Positions 14,637 through 22,963 are shown, counted from the first letter of the stretch. The stretch: 64,000 nucleotides of DNA from Yanshouia hominis (GCA_014385025.1 JACRTB010000013.1:1-64000); one strand, 5' to 3'. Translations and numbers: made by a program. Notes: generated from the sequence alone by a model not told the origin.

Positions 14637-15596
14637 ATGAAGGCCTTTCCCATCAATCAGAACGATGCGGGCCAGCGGCTGGACCGCTTTGTGAAAAAAG
14701 TCGCCCCCTCTCTGCCCGGAGGACTGCTTCAGCGCTATATCCGCATCAAGCGGATCAAGGTCAACGGAAAGCGGGCGGAAAACAATACTATTCTGTCCCC
14801 GGGGGATCTCGTTGAGCTTTATATCAATGATGAATTTTTTCCGCCGGAGGAAACATCCCCCCTCGCCTTCCTCGCTGCAAAGCGGGAGCTGAATATCGTC
14901 TATGAGGACGAAAATCTACTGCTGGCCGACAAAGAGCCGGGCCTGGTGGTGCACGAGGATGAGAGCGGCGAGCGCGACACCCTCATCGGGCGAATCCAGC
15001 GCTACCTGTATGAAAAAGGGGAGTATGACCCCGCCGCCGAAAACAGCTTTTCGCCCGCCCTCTGCAACCGAATCGACCGCAACACCGGAGGAATTGTCAT
15101 CGCCGCAAAGAATGCTGCCACCCTCCGGGTGGTCAATGAGCTGATCCGGGAACGCCTGATCGAAAAATACTATCTCTGCGTTGTTTTTGGACACCCGGTC
15201 CCCAAGGAAGCAACCCTGAAGAATTTTTTACTCAAGGATGAGCGGGAAAAGCTGGTGTCCGTCTTTGATCAGCCCCGCCCCGGCGCACGGACCGCAATGA
15301 CCAAATACCGCGTCGCGGCCGAGAACGACCGCTTCTCACTGCTGGAGGTCGAGCTGCTGACCGGGCGCACCCATCAAATCCGCGCACAGATGGCCTATGC
15401 GGGGTACCCTCTGCTCGGGGATACCAAGTACGGCACTGCCGCTCTCAACCGCGGAACCGGATGGCGCTTTCAGGCGCTTTATGCCTACCGGATCAGATTC
15501 AACGCGGGAGAGCGTGCCGAGCATCTCTCTTATCTGAATGGCAGAGCATTTCAGGTAAAGCAAGTTCCCTTTACAGATATTTTCCCGGCATTTTGA
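14637..15596 (+). CDS. RluA-family pseudouridine synthase
   Basis: This 319-residue protein has an N-terminal S4 RNA-binding domain (about 1-65; RLDRFVKKVAPSLP, IKRIKVNGKRAENNTILSPGD) and a catalytic domain with the RluA signature NRIDRNTGGIVIAAKN, whose aspartate is the nucleophile. A later GRTHQIRAQMAYAGYPLLGD is also typical. It isomerises uridine in rRNA; which site cannot be told (RluC/RluD type). The start at 14637 is chosen because an in-frame ATG at 14610 lies inside the -10 box, and AAGGGGG precedes the chosen ATG. It is monocistronic between a promoter and a strong terminator. Confidence 0.9.
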   Translation: MKAFPINQNDAGQRLDRFVKKVAPSLPGGLLQRYIRIKRIKVNGKRAENNTILSPGDLVELYINDEFFPPEETSPLAFLAAKRELNIVYEDENLLLADKEPGLVVHEDESGERDTLIGRIQRYLYEKGEYDPAAENSFSPALCNRIDRNTGGIVIAAKNAATLRVVNELIRERLIEKYYLCVVFGHPVPKEATLKNFLLKDEREKLVSVFDQPRPGARTAMTKYRVAAENDRFSLLEVELLTGRTHQIRAQMAYAGYPLLGDTKYGTAALNRGTGWRFQALYAYRIRFNAGERAEHLSYLNGRAFQVKQVPFTDIFPAF

Positions 15597-15601
15597 TCAG
15601 G

Positions 15602-15645
15602 GGAATCCGGGCCCGAAGCACCAGCTTCGGGCCCGGATTCCTTTT
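15602..15645 (+). terminator. intrinsic terminator after the RluA-type gene
   Basis: Seventeen-base perfect arms (15602-15618 and 15625-15641) with a 6-base loop are followed by TTTT, five bases after the stop codon. Confidence 0.9.
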
Positions 15646-15783
15646 CGGCTCGGCGGACACCCCGAGGGAGGCGAGTTCCGCGAGCGCGTCCTGCGTACCA
15701 AAGACCGCCTTCATTTGTCGATCATGCTGACAATCATCGAGAGCTTATAAATAGATTCCAATGCCATTTTCCTTTTCACCCCC

Positions 15784-15811
15784 TTGCGTTTGAATTAAAA
15801 TTTGATATACT
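15784..15811 (+). promoter_or_regulatory. promoter of small membrane protein cassette 1
   Basis: TTGCGT and TATACT are separated by 16 bases. The promoter is nearly repeated at 16171-16198 (TTGCAT, 16 bases, TATACT) with similar A-rich flanks. Confidence 0.7.
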
Positions 15812-15844
15812 GAAATTAAAAAGAGAGCTATGGAGGTGCAAGGC

Positions 15845-16120
15845 GTGTTTGGTTTCTTCGATGGCTTTCTGGGTTCTTTCGGTCTCTTTGTGCTTGCTGC
15901 CTCGGCAGTTGTCCTTTTTCTTGGCTGCGTCATTATTCCGGCAGTCTACAGCACCCCATACCTTTTTTGGTTCTTTTGGAATACGGGAAAGAAGGGATTG
16001 CCGCCAGATATTTTTTGGGATCGCCCGTCGCTACAATTTTTCCCGCATCAAGCGGTGAATGCAACAAAGGCATATCGTTTCTGGCTGACTGGAAAGCCAT
16101 ACAATATCACAGACTTTTAG
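15845..16120 (+). CDS. small membrane protein, cassette copy 1
   Basis: This 91-residue protein starts at GTG (15845). The in-frame ATG at 15830 lies inside the Shine-Dalgarno GGAGGTG, and the paralogue's start sits at the same distance from GGAGGTG. A long hydrophobic segment spans residues 5-45, followed by PYLFWFFW and a C-terminal amphipathic region ending KAYRFWLTGKPYNITDF. The C-terminal pattern F-H-x3-NA-x4-Y-x2-W-x-TG-x-P-x2-I is shared with the next gene. The function is unknown. It is monocistronic with its own promoter and terminator, probably with one or two membrane helices and a short cytoplasmic tail. Confidence 0.7.
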   Translation: MFGFFDGFLGSFGLFVLAASAVVLFLGCVIIPAVYSTPYLFWFFWNTGKKGLPPDIFWDRPSLQFFPHQAVNATKAYRFWLTGKPYNITDF

Positions 16121-16123
16121 GCC

Positions 16124-16155
16124 ATGAGCCGGAACATTGCTTCCGGCTCATTTTT
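16124..16155 (+). terminator. terminator of cassette 1
   Basis: ATGAGCCGGAA pairs with TTCCGGCTCAT and is followed by TTTTTCTTTC. The terminator after cassette 2 is a close relative. Confidence 0.85.
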
Positions 16156-16170
16156 CTTTCTGGAAGGCCC

Positions 16171-16198
16171 TTGCATTTGAAGTTGAATTTGCTATACT
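16171..16198 (+). promoter_or_regulatory. promoter of small membrane protein cassette 2
   Basis: TTGCAT and TATACT are separated by 16 bases, the counterpart of the promoter at 15784-15811. Confidence 0.7.
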
Positions 16199-16231
16199 GA
16201 AAACAAAAGAATCGATACGGGAGGTGTGGGA

Positions 16232-16537
16232 ATGATCATTTTGTTTGAAGGGCTTTTTAGCGGTCCGTTGGTTGCTGTGTGTCTGTTTGCAGCCTTGGCA
16301 GTTCCCATCGTGCTCTGCCTGCTGTTCTTTGTTGCATATCTTGCGGCTATCGTATTTACGTTTGTATTCACATTGCCATACCTTGTTTGGCGTGCCCGGC
16401 CCGCTGCACAGGAGGTCCCAGTGGTTGAGCTGCGGGGAATGCAGGGCTATTTTCACGAACTGGCAAATGCCGCCCGTTTATACCTCCACTGGATGACAGG
16501 CAGGCCACACAGCATCAAATCCTTTGCGATCCGGTAG
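16232..16537 (+). CDS. small membrane protein, cassette copy 2
   Basis: This 101-residue paralogue of the preceding gene starts at ATG 16232, 7 bases past GGAGGTG. Two hydrophobic stretches span residues 1-50, then PYLVWRARP. The C-terminus GYFHELANAARLYLHWMTGRPHSIKSF aligns with the end of copy 1 (H, NA, Y, W, TG, P, I and F conserved). The N-terminal halves have diverged much more than the tails, so the C-terminal amphipathic segment is probably the functional part. The biological role is unknown. Confidence 0.7.
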   Translation: MIILFEGLFSGPLVAVCLFAALAVPIVLCLLFFVAYLAAIVFTFVFTLPYLVWRARPAAQEVPVVELRGMQGYFHELANAARLYLHWMTGRPHSIKSFAIR

Positions 16538-16549
16538 ACTTCAGGCTGT

Positions 16550-16576
16550 GAGCCGGGATTATCCCGGCTCATTCTT
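16550..16576 (+). terminator. terminator of cassette 2
   Basis: GAGCCGGGA pairs with TCCCGGCTC and is followed by ATTCTTCTTT. Downstream CCGGAAGGCCC matches the TGGAAGGCCC found after cassette 1. Confidence 0.75.
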
Positions 16577-16606
16577 CTTTCCGGAAGGCCCGTACCGCGC
16601 CGTTGG

Positions 16607-16763
16607 TCACCTTGCTGGGGTCAGGCGGTTGATCACGTCGTTGCGGATTCTTTCGCCGTCTTTGGCATAGCTCACGATCACCTTGGGGATCTGCAGGCTG
16701 TAGGCTCCCTGCGATTTGCAGTAGGCCGCAAAATTGTCGAAGTCCTGTAAAGGCCCGCTCTTC
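16607..16763 (-). pseudogene. unidentified coding remnant after the AraC/GNAT gene
   Basis: A minus-strand frame reads LQDFDNFAAYCKSQGAYSLQ followed by PKVIVSYAKDGERIRNDVIN and a short tail, then stops at 16607. Its amino-acid make-up looks like real protein, yet it has no start codon or ribosome site of its own: its open frame simply begins inside the end of the AraC/GNAT gene in another phase. It may be the 3' end of a deleted gene. No family was recognised. Confidence 0.3.
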
Positions 16764-17645
16764 TTAAAGTCCGGAAGAACTGCCGTCCGCCGGTGATTTC
16801 CCGCCAAAGGCGCCGCCTTGCTTCAGCACAAATCGCTGGGTGGGGTATCCGTACTCCACCAGCAGCTCGGCCTCAGCAAAGCCAAGAGCCATAATCGCCC
16901 TGCGCTGCCCGGTATCCGCCCGGTCCCCTTCGCGATAGGTTGTGATGCTGACCTCGCAATCCCGCCCCAGTTCCTCCAGCACCCGATCGAGCAGTGCTTC
17001 CGGGACCCCAAGATTCCGGTAAAACGGGTGAACCCCAAAGAATCCGATGGAATTCATTTCCCGGGAAAAGAGGAGGATTCCGGCAGCGGCCACCCCATCC
17101 TTCAGAATCAGTGCCTGCCGGCGGCGGATCTGCTCCCGCAGAACCGGAAGATATTCTTCCTCATACAGATGCGGAAATCCGCCGATTACCTGCCGAACCA
17201 GCTCCATCCAGCAGGGAATGTCCTTCTCCAGGGCATAAGCGATCTCCCACGCCGCTGCGCCGCGGGGAACGGACACGTTTTCGCCCGGGTGAAACGGAAG
17301 CTGAAGAGGATAAAACCGCTCCCCCTCCCGGTATCTGCGGGGCGGCCGCTTATACATCGCCGTAAAGGCGTCGGTAAATGCCTGCTGGCTTTCATAACCC
17401 GCCTCCAGCGCGATCTCCATAATCGGTTTTTTAGAAAAGACCAGCAGCTTTGCCGCCTCCGTCAGCCTGCGGCGCTGCGTATAGTTATGAATGGTCAGCC
17501 CAACCGTCCCGGAAAAAACGCGGTGCAGGTGGTACTTGGAATAGTGGACCGCATCCGCGACCAGCTTCAGATCGACCTTCTCATCCAGATGTGATTCAAT
17601 ATATTCCACCGCTGCCGCGATGCTTTCAACTTTGCATCCGGTCAT
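16764..17645 (-). CDS. AraC-type regulator fused to a GNAT acetyltransferase domain
   Basis: This is a 293-residue fusion. Residues 8-105 form an AraC-type double helix-turn-helix (AVHYSKYHLHRVFSGTVGLT; IMEIALEAGYESQQAFTDAF). Residues 135-280 resemble a GNAT acetyltransferase (LKDGVAAAGILLFSREMNSI, FFGVHPFYRNLGVPEALLDR, RRAIMALGFAEAELLVEYGY). In such proteins the enzyme-like domain may sense or modify an effector. The start at 17645 has GGGAGGGG 5 bases upstream, and a longer frame to 17804 is unsupported. It faces away from the substrate-binding lipoprotein at 17938, sharing its upstream region. Confidence 0.8.
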   Translation of the reverse strand: MTGCKVESIAAAVEYIESHLDEKVDLKLVADAVHYSKYHLHRVFSGTVGLTIHNYTQRRRLTEAAKLLVFSKKPIMEIALEAGYESQQAFTDAFTAMYKRPPRRYREGERFYPLQLPFHPGENVSVPRGAAAWEIAYALEKDIPCWMELVRQVIGGFPHLYEEEYLPVLREQIRRRQALILKDGVAAAGILLFSREMNSIGFFGVHPFYRNLGVPEALLDRVLEELGRDCEVSITTYREGDRADTGQRRAIMALGFAEAELLVEYGYPTQRFVLKQGGAFGGKSPADGSSSGL

Positions 17646-17798
17646 CTGATCCCCTCCCCGGCGGACGATTGTAGCAAAGATTCCGGTGATGCGTTTCATC
17701 ATTCTTGCGGTTTTCGGTTTATTCTTATTATAACGAAGAGATACCCCGGCGGCTACCTCTTTCTTTTCGGCAAAATCAGGCGGTCCCCGTTTCAGGTC

Positions 17799-17827
17799 TT
17801 GCAATTACCGCGGCGATCTATTAAAAT
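17799..17827 (+). promoter_or_regulatory. promoter of the substrate-binding lipoprotein gene
   Basis: TTGCAA (17799-17804) and TAAAAT (17822-17827) are separated by 17 bases. A leader of about 105 bases follows, with the small palindrome TTGTGCCGTCGGCACAA (17892-17908). No TPP, SAM or other known riboswitch core was recognised. Confidence 0.6.
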
Positions 17828-17937
17828 AGGAGTAGCCGCGAAGATTAGCGGTTGCTAACCAAAACAACCCCCAGAAGGTTCACATCCGCGGTTGTGCCGT
17901 CGGCACAAAATTTTGCGAAAAGAAAGGATTCCTTCCC

Positions 17938-19113
17938 ATGAAGAAATTGCTGTCTCTGTCCCTCGCGCTTGCGCTGGGGCTTTCTCTGCTTACGGGCTGC
18001 TCGGACGCTTCCTCTTCGCAGGCTGAAACGTCTGCGGCCCCCTCCTCCGTCTCCGCCTCAAATAAAACGGGCTCTTCCGAACCCGCCCCCGAACCGGCGG
18101 CGCCCGCACCCTCTGTTCCCGCCGACCGGTCCGCGGCTTCCTCCGAGGCGGAATCCTCTTCCGAAGCGGCGCCCGCTTCCAGCGGGGAGCCTGCTTCCTC
18201 CGAAAGCGATGCGGGTTCCTCCGGAGCGGTCCGGGTCATGGCCCTCAAGGGACCGACCGCGATGGGCATGGTGCAGCTGATGCAGGAAAATGGGGAAACC
18301 GGACTCTATGATTTCACTATCGCCGCCGCCATCGACGAGGTTACTCCCAAAATCGTGCAGGGCGAGGTGGATATCGCCGCTGTTCCGGCCAATCTCGCCG
18401 CAGTCCTCTACAATAACACCCAGGGGAAAATTCAGGTCATCGGCATCAACACCCTCGGTGTTCTCTATGTTGTCGAGGCAGGCGAAACGGTACAGACTGC
18501 CGCCGATCTGAAGGACAGGACAATCTACGCCAGCGGAAAGGGCGCAACTCCCGAATACGCCCTGAACTACATTCTGGAACAGAACGGCCTTACTCCCGGC
18601 AAGGATGTCACCATCGAATGGAAATCAGAGCATGCCGAGTGCGTCGCCGCCCTGACTTCCGATGAGGATGGAATCGCCATGCTGCCTCAGCCGTTTGTGG
18701 CCACCGCGCAGGCCAAAAATCCCGATATCCGCATCGCTCTCGATCTGACTGAGGAATGGGACGCCGTCCAGAAGGATGAGCCAAATCCCAGTTCTCTGCT
18801 TACCGGCGTGGTAATTGCCCGCACCGAGTTTATCGAAAACCGCCCCGAAGAGCTCGACGATTTTCTCAACGGCTACGGGGATTCGGTCAAATTTGTGAAC
18901 GAAAACATGGAAGAGGCGGCGGAACTGATCGGGGAATACAATATTGTCCCTGCCGCCGTTGCGGTAAAAGCCCTGCCTTACTGCAATATCGTTCTGATTG
19001 AGAGCACCGATATGAAGGAGAAGCTCTCAGGCTATCTCTCCGTCCTTTTCGAACAGAACCCCAAGTCGGTCGGCGGCCAGCTGCCCGGCGACGCCTTCTA
19101 CTACGGCGTATAA
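17938..19113 (+). CDS. orphan ABC-type substrate-binding lipoprotein (SsuA/THI5-like)
   Basis: This 391-residue protein has a lipoprotein signal peptide ending LLTGC (cysteine 21). A linker of about 75 residues very rich in S, A, P and E follows, then a periplasmic-binding-protein fold starting VRVMALKGPTAMGMVQLMQE. The segment IVQGEVDIAAVPANLAAVLYNN matches the SsuA/THI5-like family that binds small organic molecules such as sulfonates or pyrimidines. No permease or ATPase gene is adjacent, so it may serve a transporter encoded elsewhere. It has its own promoter and is followed by a hairpin. Confidence 0.82.
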   Translation: MKKLLSLSLALALGLSLLTGCSDASSSQAETSAAPSSVSASNKTGSSEPAPEPAAPAPSVPADRSAASSEAESSSEAAPASSGEPASSESDAGSSGAVRVMALKGPTAMGMVQLMQENGETGLYDFTIAAAIDEVTPKIVQGEVDIAAVPANLAAVLYNNTQGKIQVIGINTLGVLYVVEAGETVQTAADLKDRTIYASGKGATPEYALNYILEQNGLTPGKDVTIEWKSEHAECVAALTSDEDGIAMLPQPFVATAQAKNPDIRIALDLTEEWDAVQKDEPNPSSLLTGVVIARTEFIENRPEELDDFLNGYGDSVKFVNENMEEAAELIGEYNIVPAAVAVKALPYCNIVLIESTDMKEKLSGYLSVLFEQNPKSVGGQLPGDAFYYGV

Positions 19114-19126
19114 GCAAGCTCTGCGC

Positions 19127-19158
19127 AGCATCCGCAGGAAAGCATTCCTGCGGGTGCT
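19127..19158 (+). terminator. hairpin after the substrate-binding protein gene
   Basis: AGCATCCGCAGGAA pairs with TTCCTGCGGGTGCT around a 4-base loop. The T-run is weak. Confidence 0.55.
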
Positions 19159-19234
19159 TGCGCTTTATCCCCGATTGGGTTACACTATCCTTGCTGCATT
19201 TCGAATTCCGTCACGCCCAAAGGAGATGTAAGCC

Positions 19235-20410
19235 ATGAAACACTACAATTTTGACCGGGTCATCGACCGCAGCGGGACCCAAGCCAAAAAACTGCTTCAG
19301 CTTCCCAAGGGAGCGCCGGACGATGTGCTGAGCCTCTGGATCGCCGACATGGACTTTGCCTGTGCCGACCCGATCCTTGAAGCGCTGCACCGCCGGATTG
19401 ACGAGGGAATCCTTGGATATACCCAATACAAAACCCCTGAATGCATGGCCGCAATCACCGGCTGGTTTTTCCGGCGGTTCGGCTGGGAGATTGACCCCGG
19501 TAAAATTTTTTTCTCGCCCGGGGTTGTCCCCGCGCTCGGCGCTCTGGTCAGCATTCTCTCGGACGAAGGGGACGGCATCGTCATTCAAAACCCTGTCTAC
19601 GGTCCCTTCGCCGGAAAAATCGCGGGCAACGGCCGCCGGGTGGTCCAGAATCCGCTGATCTGCCGCGACGGTGATTACACGATGGATTTCGGCGATCTTG
19701 CGGCCAAACTGGACGATCCCGCCGTCAAAGGAATGATCCTATGCAGCCCTCACAACCCTTCCGGACGGGTTTGGACGCGGGAGGAGCTGAAAGCCGTCGT
19801 CTCCCTCTGCGAAGCACGGGATAAGTGGATCATTGCCGATGAAATTCACTGTGATATCGTCCGGGCGGGGGTAAAGCACCATCCGCTGCTCAAGCTCTGT
19901 CCCGAATACCGCCATCGAATCATCTCCTGCACCGCTCCAAGCAAAACCTTCAACCTCGCGGGAATGCAGATGTCAAGCATCGTGATCCCCAACCCCGAAT
20001 ATCAGGCGCTCTGGAAGCGTCAGACCATTGAGCGTACCGGACTTTTCCATCCCGGCGCTCTCGGTGTAACCGCGATGATCGCGGCCTACAACGAGGCGGA
20101 GGACTGGGTTGACCAGATGAACGCCTATGTCGATGAAAACTTCCGCTTTGCCGCCGACTTTATTGCCCGGGAGCTTCCGCTCGCGCGGGTGATCCCTTCG
20201 CAGGGCACCTACCTGCTTTGGGTGGACTGCCGGGGCTACGGATTCTCTCCCGACGAGCTGGCCGAACGAATGCTGCACCGGGGACACCTCGCCCTTGACG
20301 AAGGGGTGATCTTCGGGGAAGGCGGCGAGGGCTTCGAGCGGATCAACCTCGCCTGCCCCCGCAGCGTCGTTGCGGAATTCCTCAAGCGGTTTTGCCGCGC
20401 GCTTTCCTGA
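19235..20410 (+). CDS. MalY/PatB-family PLP aminotransferase (C-S beta-lyase type)
   Basis: This 391-residue fold-type I PLP enzyme contains LSLWIADMDFACADPILEAL near the N-terminus, typical of MalY/PatB, and the Schiff-base motif APSKTFNLAGMQ with the lysine around residue 235. IIADEIHCDIV holds the aspartate that contacts the cofactor. PatB-type enzymes cleave cystathionine or other C-S bonds, releasing homocysteine or thiols, pyruvate and ammonia. AAGGAGATG precedes the ATG at normal distance. A TTGCGC-17-TACACT pair at about 19159-19187 could be its promoter. Confidence 0.9.
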   Translation: MKHYNFDRVIDRSGTQAKKLLQLPKGAPDDVLSLWIADMDFACADPILEALHRRIDEGILGYTQYKTPECMAAITGWFFRRFGWEIDPGKIFFSPGVVPALGALVSILSDEGDGIVIQNPVYGPFAGKIAGNGRRVVQNPLICRDGDYTMDFGDLAAKLDDPAVKGMILCSPHNPSGRVWTREELKAVVSLCEARDKWIIADEIHCDIVRAGVKHHPLLKLCPEYRHRIISCTAPSKTFNLAGMQMSSIVIPNPEYQALWKRQTIERTGLFHPGALGVTAMIAAYNEAEDWVDQMNAYVDENFRFAADFIARELPLARVIPSQGTYLLWVDCRGYGFSPDELAERMLHRGHLALDEGVIFGEGGEGFERINLACPRSVVAEFLKRFCRALS

Positions 20411-20806
20411 CCGGCTCCGATTCATGCCGCATTCGCAGAACGCCCCTTCTCTCCGCTGCAAATTTCCCGCTCTGCCCGCAAATTTGCCCCGTCTCCGCGC
20501 GATGCGAAATGCCGGCCTTTTCGCATCGCGTTTTCCTATTGCACCGCTTTTGCAAACAGAACCGCCGGCTCTGCCGGTGATGGCAGAAAAGCCTGCACTT
20601 CAAAGGCCGGGCGAAACGGACTGGCAACGGCCTTCGGACAGCGGGAGGCGGTCACCCCAACAGCGCCAGCCTCCTGACGGGCTGGCGGGGCGGTCGATGC
20701 AAACGGAACATTTCAGCTTCCATTGAGCGGCATGCCGCATCATGTCCTTCCGGGATCTGCTCAACCCTCCGGCTTAACCGGAGATCCCGACTCCTTTTGA
20801 AAGAAG
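20411..20806. other. intergenic region, no gene
   Basis: A terminator (20498-20536) follows the aminotransferase. A nested inverted repeat at about 20753-20789 (GGGATC...GATCCC enclosing CTCCGG...CCGGAG) lies 18 bases before the peptidase gene and could occupy its ribosome-binding region. Nothing else is recognisable. Confidence 0.5.
20498..20536 (+). terminator. intrinsic terminator after the aminotransferase gene
   Basis: CGCGATGCGAAA pairs perfectly with TTTCGCATCGCG (9-base loop), followed by TTTTCC. Confidence 0.8.
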
Positions 20807-22840
20807 ATGTCTGCCATGACAAGGCCCACCTCGGACCAAAGCGCCTACCTCGCACTGGTTGACCCTGACGCCTCCTACCGGCTGGCAAAGCGGATGGAGC
20901 GCTTTAGGACCAATTCAGTGCTCGGTTACCGTACCGCCGGTTCCAGAGCGGAATTCGAAACCGGTGAAATGCTGCTGGAGGAGATGCGCGCCATCGGATT
21001 GTCCGACCTGCGCAAAGATCCCTTCCCTGTTGACGGCTGGGAATTTTGCAAGGCGCGGATGCAGTTTACCGATGACGAGGACGGCGAGCATTACTGCGAA
21101 CTCGGCGGCTACCAGACCAATTTTCACACCGGCGGCTGGAAACGTTTTTCCGTCGTTGACGCCGGCCGCTGCACCGAAGCCGAGCTTTCCCGGCTCGACG
21201 TACGCGGCAAGCTGGTGCTCGCCGATATCAACCAGCGGGATGACTGGTGGATTTCCTACCCGGTTTATCAGGCCTACCTGCACGGCGCGGCCGCGGTGAT
21301 CGCCGTACAGCAGAACGGCTACGGCGAGGTGGATTCCGCCGCCCTGAACGCTCAGAACATCTGCGGTCCGGCCGACGCCCCCGCCTTTTCCCTTTCGCGC
21401 CGGGATGCCCGCGCACTGCGCGCCCAGATGGAGGACGGAGAAATCTCCGTCCTGTTTGACGCGCATTCCACCGTAACCCCCGGGCAGACCTCTTATAATA
21501 TTGTAGGCAGCATTCCCGGCTCGGACCCAGACTCGATGATTCTGGTCAGCGCGCATTACGACAGCTATTTTTCCGGCTTTCAGGACGATAACGCTGCCGT
21601 CGCGCTGATGCTCGGCATCGCGCGGGCCCTTGCCGCAAGCGGAATCAAACCGCGTCATACCGTCGTTTTCTGTGCGATGGCCGCAGAGGAGTGGGGCGTT
21701 TCCGATACCAAGTACGACTGGTCCACGGGCGCCTACAGCCAGATTTTCCGGGTGCGTCCCGAGTGGGCCGGAAGAATCATCGCCGACCTGAATTTTGAAC
21801 TTCCCGCCTATGCCCACGATACACAGGATGTCATCCGCTGCGTCTACGAGTACGCAGGTTTTCTCCGGGAATTCTCGCTGGGATTCCGGGATGTGGGACA
21901 TATCTACCCTGACGGGGTTTCGGTCGTCTCCCCCGTCCTGACCTGGTCGGATGACTTCTCCCTCTCAATCGCGGGCGTCCCCTCGCTGGTCAACGATTTT
22001 GCCGGCGGGAGCTTTATGGAGACTCACTACCACTCCCAATTCGACAACGACGACGCCTACGATCCCGATATTTACCGTTTCCATCATGAGCTGTACGGCT
22101 GCCTGCTGCTGGCCTTTGACCGCTGCCTGCTGCCGCCCCTCGATTTTTCTCCGCGGCTGGAAGCGCTGTGCGGCTCCCTTGATCGGGAGTGGTCCGGTTC
22201 ACAGCAGACAGACGCGCTGATGGAGGCGGCCGAAAAAGCGCTTCGGGCGGCCGGCCGCTGCCGCGACCGGGTCGGCGCACTCAACCGGCACTTTGCGTCT
22301 CTCCCGCCCAGAGACGCGGAGGCCGCCCGGCTCTGGGCGGATTCCCGGCCTTTGGAACGGGAGCTGCTTGCCGCCTTCCGTTTCTGCGAGGATGCCTTTG
22401 TACGCCTGACATGGCACGACGAGGTGATCTTTCCGCATCAGTATGCCCAGCGCAATTTGACTCTGCTTGCGCGTGCAGCCGAGGCGCTCACGCTGGGCGA
22501 CCAGCGCGGTGCGCTCGAGGCTCTCGCCGGAATCGACGCCAACCACTATGCCCGTTTCTTCAGCCGCGAGGTCTGCCGTCATTTTACCGACTATGCGCTC
22601 CATCAGCCCGCCGAACGGCTGATGTGGGGCGCGGGACGGCTTCCCGGACACTGCGAGCTGTTCGAAGCCGTACGCTCGCTGGAGGAAAACCGAGCGGACT
22701 CCTCCCGGATTCTGCGGGAAATCAGACAGGCGCAGGACGCGCAGCGCCGCCTTCTCGCACAGAGCATCCGCCAGGAAACCGAGGACTGCCGCACCCTCGC
22801 CTCTCTTCTGGAGCAGGCGGAGGAAATCCGAGTATTTTAA
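20807..22840 (+). CDS. M28-family zinc aminopeptidase, cytoplasmic, long form
   Basis: This 677-residue protein has an M28 core in which zinc ligands can be traced: H250 (VSAHYDSY), D260 or D261 (FQDDNAA), the catalytic E294/E295 pair (AAEEWG), D327 (IADLNFE) and H407/H409 (ETHYHSQFDN). A PA-like insert around residues 125-225 precedes the catalytic part. The C-terminal 240 residues are helical and rich in alanine and arginine. No signal peptide is present, unlike many M28 enzymes, so it probably digests peptides in the cytoplasm. The start could be 20807 or 20816; neither has a strong ribosome site. Confidence 0.85.
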   Translation: MSAMTRPTSDQSAYLALVDPDASYRLAKRMERFRTNSVLGYRTAGSRAEFETGEMLLEEMRAIGLSDLRKDPFPVDGWEFCKARMQFTDDEDGEHYCELGGYQTNFHTGGWKRFSVVDAGRCTEAELSRLDVRGKLVLADINQRDDWWISYPVYQAYLHGAAAVIAVQQNGYGEVDSAALNAQNICGPADAPAFSLSRRDARALRAQMEDGEISVLFDAHSTVTPGQTSYNIVGSIPGSDPDSMILVSAHYDSYFSGFQDDNAAVALMLGIARALAASGIKPRHTVVFCAMAAEEWGVSDTKYDWSTGAYSQIFRVRPEWAGRIIADLNFELPAYAHDTQDVIRCVYEYAGFLREFSLGFRDVGHIYPDGVSVVSPVLTWSDDFSLSIAGVPSLVNDFAGGSFMETHYHSQFDNDDAYDPDIYRFHHELYGCLLLAFDRCLLPPLDFSPRLEALCGSLDREWSGSQQTDALMEAAEKALRAAGRCRDRVGALNRHFASLPPRDAEAARLWADSRPLERELLAAFRFCEDAFVRLTWHDEVIFPHQYAQRNLTLLARAAEALTLGDQRGALEALAGIDANHYARFFSREVCRHFTDYALHQPAERLMWGAGRLPGHCELFEAVRSLEENRADSSRILREIRQAQDAQRRLLAQSIRQETEDCRTLASLLEQAEEIRVF

Positions 22841-22933
22841 TGAAATAAAGAGGTTTCGGGAGTTTACCCGCCGTTTGGCAAAACAAAACGCGGTTGGCCG
22901 CGGTCAATTGCGATTAAACCTTGCACAATCCGT

Positions 22934-22963
22934 TTGCGAAAGACTCGTATAGAATGCTATACT
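22934..22963 (+). promoter_or_regulatory. promoter upstream of the GNAT gene
   Basis: TTGCGA (22934-22939) and TATACT (22958-22963) are separated by 18 bases, about 150 bases upstream of the coding start. Confidence 0.6.

Noticed and set aside
17828-17937. TPP or other known riboswitch ahead of the substrate-binding protein
   Set aside because: The conserved core sequences of TPP and SAM classes are absent; only a small palindrome is seen.
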